Shown one piece after another: positions 57,596 through 64,000 of a stretch of 64,000 nt of DNA. The notes beneath the pieces are model-generated. The model was not told the DNA's origin and did no database searches. It was given only the letters and a program-made list of their open reading frames with translations. Source of the stretch: Metabacillus dongyingensis (GTDB lineage Bacteria; Bacillota; Bacilli; Bacillales; Bacillaceae); assembly GCF_019933155.2 (NCBI RefSeq), contig NZ_CP082944.1:3722001-3786000 (forward strand). The letters run 5' to 3'. The position numbers and the translations under genes were made by a program. The number at the start of each line of letters is the position of its first letter. The stretch's first letter is position 1.

Positions 57596-59284
57596 TTAAT
57601 TGGCATTTTTCAGTTTTTCTTTTTCTTCTTCTACAAGTGAACGCCTCAAAATTTTTCCGACTGCTGTTTTTGGCAGCTCTTTGCGGAATTCATAGATTCT
57701 TGGAATCTTGTAAGCTGCCATATGCTTGCGGACAAATTCATCAAATTCCTGCTCAGTTGCCACAGCCCCTTCTTTCAAAACGATATATGCCTTCACCGTT
57801 TCTCCCCGGTAAGGATCCGGAATGCCGGCTACTACCACTTCCTGCACTTTTTCGTGCTCATATAAAACCTCTTCGATTTCACGCGGATAAATGTTGAATC
57901 CCCCAGCGATAATCATATCTTTTTTCCGGTCAACGATATAGAAATATCCTTCTTCGTCCATATAGCCAATGTCACCGGTTAAAAGCCAGCCCTCTCTTAA
58001 TACGGCATCAGTTTCCTCTTGTTTTTTCCAATATCCTTTCATTACCTGCGGACCTCTCACTGCAATTTCTCCAAGCTCATTGTAAGCTGCCTGCTTGCCT
58101 GTTTCAAATGACAGAATAATAGAGTCTGTATTAGGCCATGGCACACCTATGCTTCCTTTTTTCCGGTGCGACCAGAGGAAGTTGGCGTGCGTAACAGGGG
58201 ATGCTTCTGATAAGCCGTATCCCTCCACAAGCTTACCGCCAGTTTCACGCTCGAATTTCTCCTGAACTTCTGCCGGAAGAGGAGCTGATCCGCTTATACA
58301 CGATTCCACTGATGAAAGATCATAGTTTTTCAGATCCGGATGATTTAGTAGTGCAATATAAATGGTAGGAGCACCAGGGAACAGTGTCGGTTTTAATTTA
58401 TCAATCGCTTTAAGCGTATCTGTCGCATCGAATTTGGGAAGCAGAATCATTTTAAAGCCTTGCATAATTGATAGATTCATAACCGCTGTCATCCCGTAAA
58501 CATGGAAAAACGGCAAAATGCCGAGCACGGATTCTTCTCCGCGTTTGCATTTATACATCCAGGATGAGCACATGGAAGTATTTGCAACCAGATTTTCATG
58601 TGTCAGCATGACTCCTTTTGGAAAACCGGTTGTTCCTCCTGTATACTGCAGCAAGGCAATATCCTCTTTAGGATTTGTTTCTATTTCCTCAATAGACGTG
58701 TGCTGCCGTTTCATGATTTCTTTGAATAAATGCGTGTGTCCGCTGTGCTCTATTTTTATCACGATTTGATTTTGCTTTTTCTGCACAAATGGGTACAGAA
58801 GATTTTTCGGGAAAGGGAGATAATCTTTAATGCTTGTCGCAATAATATGCTCAATGCTTGTCAGCGCTTTCATTTTAGAGACTCTTGGGTAAAGGAGATC
58901 AAGCGTAATGATGTATTTCGCATCAGAATCATTGAGTTGATACTCAAGCTCCCTTTCCATGTACAGAGGGTTTGTTTGGACGACAATACCTCCAGCAAAT
59001 AAGATACCATAGTAAGCAATCACTGCCTGTGGACAATTCGGGAGCATAATGGATACTCTTTCGTCTTTCTTTAATCCAAGTTCCTGGAGGTAGGCTGCAA
59101 GTTTTAAAGATTGTTCATAAATCTCTGTAAAAGTCAGTTCCTTGCCTAAAAAATGAATAGCTGTTTTTGTCGGAAATTCTTGTGCTGCTTGCGCGAGATA
59201 AGATTGAAGAGGCTTGTTGTCAATTTCAGCATAATGAGGTATTTCTTCAGGATATAGATGAAGCCAAGGTTTTTGAACTTCCAT
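57596..59284 (-). CDS. lcfA: Long-chain fatty-acid-CoA ligase
   Basis: 562 aa from the ATG at 59284 (MEVQKPWLHLYPEEIP); GGGAGGA is 7 nt upstream. It adenylates fatty acids and transfers them to CoA. Seen: the AMP-binding motif LLQYTGGTTGFPKGVMLTHE, GYGLSEASPVTHAN, TGDIGYMDEEGYFYIVDRKK and the C-terminal Lys in LPKTAVGKILRRSL. Enters the beta-oxidation path encoded by the next genes. Confidence 0.96.
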   Translation of the reverse strand: MEVQKPWLHLYPEEIPHYAEIDNKPLQSYLAQAAQEFPTKTAIHFLGKELTFTEIYEQSLKLAAYLQELGLKKDERVSIMLPNCPQAVIAYYGILFAGGIVVQTNPLYMERELEYQLNDSDAKYIITLDLLYPRVSKMKALTSIEHIIATSIKDYLPFPKNLLYPFVQKKQNQIVIKIEHSGHTHLFKEIMKRQHTSIEEIETNPKEDIALLQYTGGTTGFPKGVMLTHENLVANTSMCSSWMYKCKRGEESVLGILPFFHVYGMTAVMNLSIMQGFKMILLPKFDATDTLKAIDKLKPTLFPGAPTIYIALLNHPDLKNYDLSSVESCISGSAPLPAEVQEKFERETGGKLVEGYGLSEASPVTHANFLWSHRKKGSIGVPWPNTDSIILSFETGKQAAYNELGEIAVRGPQVMKGYWKKQEETDAVLREGWLLTGDIGYMDEEGYFYIVDRKKDMIIAGGFNIYPREIEEVLYEHEKVQEVVVAGIPDPYRGETVKAYIVLKEGAVATEQEFDEFVRKHMAAYKIPRIYEFRKELPKTAVGKILRRSLVEEEKEKLKNAN

Positions 59285-59331
59285 TTCAATTCCTCCCTTT
59301 GTTGCCAATATGACTTTAGGCTTATAAAGAA

Positions 59332-59337
59332 AGTATA
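59332..59337 (-). promoter_or_regulatory. Extended -10 promoter of lcfA
   Basis: TTGGTATACT on the minus strand (core TATACT 59332-59337), about 45 nt before the ATG. No -35 consensus. No FadR operator was found within 300 nt. Confidence 0.5.
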
Positions 59338-59391
59338 CCAAAGTTATATTCAGAATATAGATTGTTTTTGAATTATTTTAAATGTATGAAG

Positions 59392-59508
59392 AAAAGCGCA
59401 AGCGGCCGTTTAGTTCAGTCATGACATGTAAGATCCGACAGGAAAGTATGGGTTTAACTTTTCCTGCGTATTTATTCTGTCCGAGGAGCTGGGCGCATCC
59501 GAGTTGCC
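59392..59508. repeat. Candidate dispersed intergenic repeat element
   Basis: A GC-richer island in an AT-rich gap, starting AAAAGCGCAAGCGGCCG and ending near GGAGCTGGGCGC. An internal hairpin has arms CAGGAAAGT and ACTTTTCCTG (59439-59466). Starts of the type AAGCGCAAGCG with GGCGC ends are common in Bacillaceae intergenic repeats. It contains frames of no obvious coding value. Only one copy is in this window. Confidence 0.35.
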
Positions 59509-59539
59509 ATCAATGCGCAGAACTTTATCCTTATCTTAT

Positions 59540-59580
59540 TAAAAAATATCCGGATTCATGTCATGAATTCCGGATATTCT
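59540..59580 (-). terminator. Terminator of the mutSB-yshE side transcript
   Basis: AATATCCGGA (59545-59554) pairs with TCCGGATATT (59569-59578) around a self-complementary loop, then TTTTTTAAT on the minus strand. Confidence 0.9.
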
Positions 59581-59597
59581 TCATAATATTAAATTTT

Positions 59598-59681
59598 TCA
59601 AGCGAAAAAAACCATAAAGATAATGCCTATTACAATAAACAAACCGCATACTCCAAGCAGTACTTTTGCTAATGTTTCCAC
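59598..59681 (-). CDS. 27-residue single-helix membrane peptide
   Basis: GTG-initiated, 27 codons plus TGA. AGGGGAG lies 6 nt upstream. The product is one transmembrane helix (LAKVLLGVCGLFIVIGIIFM). It starts 12 nt after yshE and is followed by the terminator, so it looks like the last gene of that transcript. No family recognised. Confidence 0.5.
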   Translation of the reverse strand: METLAKVLLGVCGLFIVIGIIFMVFFA

Positions 59682-59693
59682 TGTTTTCTCCCC

Positions 59694-60098
59694 TTAAATG
59701 CCTGCGCCGATAACGTAGGATAGACCAATTGAAATCACCATTGAAATAAAGCCTACCGCACGATTGTCATTTTGAATTTCATCATCTATTCTGAATTTAG
59801 GCGTTAGAAACTCATAGATAAAATAGCCTAAAAGCAATAATATGAAGCCAAACATTCCCCAGCCAACCATCTCAAGCAGCGTATCATGCTGCCCAATTGA
59901 AAAACGGAATACATTGGCAATTCCAAATATCTTTCCGCCCGTCGTCATTGCCACTGCAAGATTCCCTTTTTGAATTTCATCCCAGTTATTATATTTGGTC
60001 ACCAGTTCAAAAATGGTCAAAAACACAACAATGCATAAGATGACTACGCTAAAATATGCTGCTGTCTGAACGAATTCATTCTCCCAAAATTGATTCAT
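59694..60098 (-). CDS. yshE: DUF350 membrane protein YshE
   Basis: 134 aa, four membrane helices, with the DUF350 features NLAVAMTTGGKIFGIANVFR and NRAVGFISMVISIGLSYVIG arranged as two similar halves. Function unknown. GGGAGA precedes the ATG. It lies directly downstream of mutSB, as in B. subtilis. Confidence 0.9.
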   Translation of the reverse strand: MNQFWENEFVQTAAYFSVVILCIVVFLTIFELVTKYNNWDEIQKGNLAVAMTTGGKIFGIANVFRFSIGQHDTLLEMVGWGMFGFILLLLGYFIYEFLTPKFRIDDEIQNDNRAVGFISMVISIGLSYVIGAGI

Positions 60099-60119
60099 TT
60101 CTTATCTCCCATATTTCGA

Positions 60120-62477
60120 TTATTTTAATTCAACAATCGTAACACCTGAACCGCCCTCGCCGGATTCCCCGTACCGCGTGCTTTTAACATTTCTATGCTT
60201 TTTCAAGTATTCCTGCACGCCTGTTCGAAGTGCTCCGGTCCCTTTGCCGTGAATAATTGAAATTCTAGGATAGCCTGCGAGCACAGCATCGTCCATATAT
60301 TTTTCTACCCTGAGGAGAGCATTCTCATACCGTTCGCCCCTTAAATCAAGTTCGAGGGAGACGTGATAGTCCTTGCCTTTTACCATAGCAAGGGGCTTGG
60401 TTTCAACAGGCTTAGGTCTGCTGATGTACTGCAGATCATCTTCTTTTACCTTCATTTTCAGAATGCCGATCTGCACCTGCCATTCATGGTCGCCTACTTT
60501 TGACAGCAGATGCCCTTTTTGGTTGAAGCTGATGACTTTCACTTCATCGCCTTCTGCATACTGATGCTTCTGCGGCTTGCTTTTCAGCTGCTTGCTGCTT
60601 TTTTCAAACTCAGGCACCGCTTCTTCAAGTCGTTTTTTGGCATCGATTAATTCATGTTCTTTAATACCAGTCCGGTGTTCTTTTTGCATCTTTCTTAATT
60701 CACGGATAATGGAGTCTGCTTCTGCTTTTGCAGCTTCCACTTTTTCTGCCGCTTTCTTCTCTGCCTGTTCGTAAAGCTTATCGCGCTCTTCGTTAAAAGA
60801 AAGAATTTGAATTTGCAGCTCTGAATGAAGCTTTTCTGCGTCTTTGCGCAGCTGTTCTGCTTCAGTAAGCTCTGTGTCAGAGCGTTTTTTGCTCTCTTCG
60901 AGCGAGGCAATCATTGAATCTACTTCATTGCTCTCAGCACTCATATGAGATTTTGCCCGGTCAATAACTGTTTGCATTAGACCCAGCCGCTTTGAAATTT
61001 CAAATGCGTTGCTTCGGCCGGGTACGCCGATTAAAAGCTTATAAGTCGGGCTTAATGTTTCAATATTGAATTCAACACTTGCATTGACAACACCTTCACG
61101 GTTATATCCATATGCTTTGAGTTCAGGATAATGCGTTGTGGCGATCACTCTTGCCCCGCGATGATGAACTTCATCTAAAATAGAGATGGCTAGTGCAGCG
61201 CCTTCCTGCGGATCTGTTCCTGCGCCCAGCTCATCGAATAGCACAAGGCTGTTATTGTCAACGCGTTTTAAAATATCAACAATGTTTACCATGTGAGAAG
61301 AAAACGTACTTAAGCTTTGTTCAATTGACTGTTCGTCTCCGATATCAGCATATACATTTTCAAATACTGCCATCTCAGAGCCGTCAAGAGATGGAATCTG
61401 CAGGCCGGATTGCGCCATCAATGTAAACAGACCGACCGTTTTAAGGGTGACTGTTTTTCCGCCTGTATTCGGACCTGTTATAACAATTGTCGTAAACTCA
61501 CTGCCAAGTTCAATGTCATTTGCGACAACTTCTTCGGCATTCAAAAGCGGATGTCTTGCTTTGAACAGCTTAATTCTTCCGCTGTTATTCATTTCTGGCT
61601 TTGAAGCTTTTATTTTTTTCGCGTACGCTGCTTTCGTAAACATAAAATCCATTTCGCTCAGCGCTTCCACATTAATCAAAAGTGGATCAGCTTCTTCAGC
61701 CACTTTCGCAGTAATTTCTGTTAAAATGCGGTCAATTTCGATTTTCTCTTTCATGCGCGCCTGCTGAAGCGTGTTGTTTAAGTCAACCACTACCTGAGGC
61801 TCAATAAATAATGTCGCTCCTGATGAAGACTGATCATGGACAATACCGCCGTATGCAGAACGGTATTCCTGCTTAACAGGAATCACATACCTGTCATTTC
61901 GTATGGTTATAATTGCATCAGAAAGCATTTTTTGAGCAGATGAGGACCGGATCATCGACTCAAGCTTTTCTCTAACCCTGGATTCTGTTGTTCTTAATGA
62001 TGTCCGGATTGAACGAAGAGCATCGCTTGCTCCATCGAGAACCTCTCCATTATCACCAATACAGTGAAGAATGTGCTGTTCTAACTCCTGCAGCGGCTGA
62101 ATTTCAGCCGCGAATCCGTCCAAATGAAGGAGGTCAATTCCATTTTCCACCATGTCCTCAATAAACCGTTTCATGTGCTTGCCTGCATAAAGAGTTCCGG
62201 CAATCTCCATCAGTTCATGCGGATTCAGCATTCCGCCGATTTGAGACCGTTTAATGCTTTGGCGAATATCAACGAGACCGCCTAGGGGAGCATTTCCTTT
62301 CAGCCTGAGGACTTTTGCTGCCTCATCAGTCTGCTCCTGCCATTTTCTTACCTCATCATAATCAGTGGATGGAACAAGCCTCTCCACTTTTTCCTTTGCT
62401 AAAGAAGAAGATATATGCTTTAAAAGCTGTTCTTTAACTTTATTGAATTCCAATACTTTAAACACACGCTGCTGCAC
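60120..62477 (-). CDS. mutSB: MutS2 (MutSB), DNA/ribosome-acting ATPase with Smr domain
   Basis: 785 aa from a GTG at 62477 with AAGGAGG upstream. Seen: MutS-like clamp and lever helices, ABC ATPase (Walker [15 protein letters not shown] about 333; [15 protein letters not shown]), a long coiled-coil (about 510-620), and a C-terminal Smr nuclease-like domain ([34 protein letters not shown]). It lacks the mismatch-recognition domain. Known roles are recombination control and, in B. subtilis, splitting of collided ribosomes. Confidence 0.96.
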   Translation of the reverse strand: MQQRVFKVLEFNKVKEQLLKHISSSLAKEKVERLVPSTDYDEVRKWQEQTDEAAKVLRLKGNAPLGGLVDIRQSIKRSQIGGMLNPHELMEIAGTLYAGKHMKRFIEDMVENGIDLLHLDGFAAEIQPLQELEQHILHCIGDNGEVLDGASDALRSIRTSLRTTESRVREKLESMIRSSSAQKMLSDAIITIRNDRYVIPVKQEYRSAYGGIVHDQSSSGATLFIEPQVVVDLNNTLQQARMKEKIEIDRILTEITAKVAEEADPLLINVEALSEMDFMFTKAAYAKKIKASKPEMNNSGRIKLFKARHPLLNAEEVVANDIELGSEFTTIVITGPNTGGKTVTLKTVGLFTLMAQSGLQIPSLDGSEMAVFENVYADIGDEQSIEQSLSTFSSHMVNIVDILKRVDNNSLVLFDELGAGTDPQEGAALAISILDEVHHRGARVIATTHYPELKAYGYNREGVVNASVEFNIETLSPTYKLLIGVPGRSNAFEISKRLGLMQTVIDRAKSHMSAESNEVDSMIASLEESKKRSDTELTEAEQLRKDAEKLHSELQIQILSFNEERDKLYEQAEKKAAEKVEAAKAEADSIIRELRKMQKEHRTGIKEHELIDAKKRLEEAVPEFEKSSKQLKSKPQKHQYAEGDEVKVISFNQKGHLLSKVGDHEWQVQIGILKMKVKEDDLQYISRPKPVETKPLAMVKGKDYHVSLELDLRGERYENALLRVEKYMDDAVLAGYPRISIIHGKGTGALRTGVQEYLKKHRNVKSTRYGESGEGGSGVTIVELK

Positions 62478-62506
62478 GGTATACAGCCTCCTTGCTGTCG
62501 TTTGGG

Positions 62507-64000
62507 CTACTTATTATGCCTGTTAAAAAAGGATTGCAGTTGATTCAGATCCCAAGTATTGATTACGTTTTCTGCTTTCACCCATCCTTTAATTGCTGTT
62601 GAAACTCCTGTATTCATATCTTCAAGCATGTCTATATTATGTGCATCTGTATTGATTGCAAGTTTTACACCTGATTCATGTGCTTTTTTAATGTGCTCAG
62701 CACTCAAATCAAGTCTGTTCGGATTTGCATTCAGCTCTAAAACAGTATTCGTTTCTTTTGCAAGCTGAATCAGCATCTCAACATCCGGCTCATATCCGTT
62801 TCTCTTGCCGATCAGCCTGCCTGTAGGGTGTGCGATCATATCCACATGATGGCTTTCAAGAGCCGTTTTCAGACGCTGCATAATGATATCCTGTGATTGA
62901 GAAAAGCTGGAATGAATGGATGCAATGACAAAGTCCATGCCTTCTAATACGTCATCATCATAATCAAGAGTGCCATCCGGCAGAATATCCATTTCTACTC
63001 CGGCAAAAATTTTAAAATCCTCATATTGTTCATTTAATTTGTCAATCTCATCCCGCTGAGCTTTCAATCGTTCAGGAGTCAGGCCATTTGCCACTTTAAG
63101 GTACTGGGAATGATCTGTAATAGCCATATACTCATACCCGCGCATTCTGCACGCTTCTGCCATTTCACTGATTGTAAAAGCTCCATCGCTCCATGTTGAG
63201 TGCATATGAAGATCGCCTTTTATATCATCGGCAGATATCAGCTTAGTATCCTTCATGTATTTTTCTACTTCCGTCCCGTCTTCCCGGATTTCAGGAGGAA
63301 AGAAAGGAAGATCAAAGTGAGCGTAAAATTCTTCTTCTGATGAAAAAGTGGTGATTTCACCTGTCTCACTATTTTCAACACCATATTCGCTTATTTTTTC
63401 GCCGCGTTCCTTTGCAAGCTGCCGCATTTTAACGTTGTGATCCTTTGAACCGGTAAAATGATGAAGTGTCGTAGCAAATTCATCAAGAGTAACTAAACGA
63501 AAATCTACACCAATTTCATATTCATATTGCAGCTGAACAGAGACCTTTGTGTCTCCGTTTGCAATGATTTCAGAGATATTAGGGATTTTTATGAGCTGAT
63601 CTCTGACATACTGGGGATGCTCCGTTGCGATAATAAAATCCAAATCCTTGACAGTCTCTCTCATTCGTCTGAGACTGCCTGCCCTGCTGTACTTTTGAAC
63701 CTCTTCACACGATTCCAAATACGTCTCAATTTCTTCAGCAATCGGCAGAGCAAATGATAACGGCAGCCTCTCTGGACGGGTTCCAATTTCATCAATCGCA
63801 GCAAGAATTTTTTCTTCTGTTTTTTTCCCGAATCCGGCAAGATTCTGAACCTTTTCTTCAAGACAGGCTTTTTTAAGAGATTCAACGTCCGTTACCCCAA
63901 GCTCTTTATAAAGCTTTGCAATTTTTTTGCCGCCTAGTCCTGGGAGTTTCAACAATGGAATCAGCCCTTGCGGTACTTCTGACTGAAGCTGCTCCAGGGT
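62507..64000 (-). CDS. polX: DNA polymerase/3'-5' exonuclease PolX (N-terminus beyond window)
   Basis: About 497 codons are present, cut by the right edge; the frame continues past the first in-window Met. Family-X polymerase for gap-filling in base excision repair. Seen: HhH motif ([17 protein letters not shown]), Pol-beta-like palm with catalytic Asp pairs ([19 protein letters not shown]), then a PHP phosphoesterase domain ([46 protein letters not shown]). Directly upstream of mutSB. Confidence 0.96.
   Translation of the reverse strand, partial: TLEQLQSEVPQGLIPLLKLPGLGGKKIAKLYKELGVTDVESLKKACLEEKVQNLAGFGKKTEEKILAAIDEIGTRPERLPLSFALPIAEEIETYLESCEEVQKYSRAGSLRRMRETVKDLDFIIATEHPQYVRDQLIKIPNISEIIANGDTKVSVQLQYEYEIGVDFRLVTLDEFATTLHHFTGSKDHNVKMRQLAKERGEKISEYGVENSETGEITTFSSEEEFYAHFDLPFFPPEIREDGTEVEKYMKDTKLISADDIKGDLHMHSTWSDGAFTISEMAEACRMRGYEYMAITDHSQYLKVANGLTPERLKAQRDEIDKLNEQYEDFKIFAGVEMDILPDGTLDYDDDVLEGMDFVIASIHSSFSQSQDIIMQRLKTALESHHVDMIAHPTGRLIGKRNGYEPDVEMLIQLAKETNTVLELNANPNRLDLSAEHIKKAHESGVKLAINTDAHNIDMLEDMNTGVSTAIKGWVKAENVINTWDLNQLQSFFNRHNK

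Noticed and set aside
59382..59672. 96-aa plus-strand frame
   Set aside because: It covers the candidate repeat, a terminator stem and the antisense of a small minus-strand gene; no ribosome binding site.

Overview
The window is a 64 kb piece of chromosome from an endospore-forming member of the Bacillaceae (low-GC Firmicutes). The case rests on gene content and order: spoIIB, comC, folC, valS, ysxE, spoVID, hemL-B-D-C-X-A, ysxD, ysxC, lonA, lonB, clpX, tig, ysoA, leuD-C-B-A, ilvC-H-B, ysnB, ysnA, rph, gerM, racE, ysmB, gerE, ysmA, sdhB-A-C, yslB, lysC, uvrC, trxA, etfA, etfB, fadB, fadR, lcfA, yshE, mutSB, polX. This is the block I know from Bacillus subtilis, here almost all on the minus strand. 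Sporulation genes (spoIIB, spoVID, ysxE, gerM, gerE, lonB), T-box leaders, a lysine riboswitch, strong AGGAGG-type ribosome binding sites and many TTG/GTG starts fit that assignment. I cannot name the species; Bacillus or a close sister genus such as Metabacillus is likely.

Layout. 1-4 kb: the 3'-truncated spoIIB (cut by the window edge) and a decaying type IV pilus locus. A prepilin peptidase (comC/pilD) and one type IV pilin gene are intact, but they are flanked by a frameshifted pilO relic and a stop-interrupted pilC relic. 4-10 kb: a membrane GAF-GGDEF protein, folC, and valS with its T-box. 10-13.4 kb: two small membrane proteins, ysxE, spoVID and a csbD-like stress gene. 13.7-20 kb: the haem operon hemAXCDBL. 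20-30 kb: ysxD, the GTPase ysxC, three ATP-dependent protease or unfoldase genes (lonA, lonB, clpX), trigger factor and the TPR protein ysoA. 30-39.4 kb: branched-chain amino-acid synthesis (ilvBHC-leuABCD behind a Leu-type T-box, and a separately promoted ilvE). 40-46 kb: a lone tRNA-Arg, ysnB, ysnA, rph, gerM, racE, ysmB, gerE, ysmA. 46-49 kb: the sdhCAB operon. 49.5-54 kb: yslB, lysC with its lysine riboswitch, uvrC, trxA. 54-59.3 kb: the fatty-acid beta-oxidation group etfA, etfB, fadB, fadR, lcfA. 59.5-64 kb: two small membrane proteins, mutSB and the C-terminal part of polX.

How the genes work together. Most of the window is core metabolism and maintenance. hemA-L make uroporphyrinogen precursors from glutamyl-tRNA. 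ilv/leu make Val and Leu and are gated by uncharged tRNA-Leu. lysC is gated by lysine. fadR controls fatty-acid degradation through an operator seen directly upstream of itself. Sporulation control is visible as candidate sigma-F (lonB), sigma-E (spoVID) and sigma-K (gerE) promoters. csbD has a candidate sigma-B promoter.

I found no CRISPR array, prophage, intact insertion sequence or defence island, and no convincing undescribed system. The most informative unusual parts are the ruined pilus locus, the lineage-specific diguanylate cyclase beside it, a start-less open frame upstream of racE (plus strand), a candidate dispersed intergenic repeat near 59.4 kb, and several regulatory layouts that differ from B. 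subtilis.
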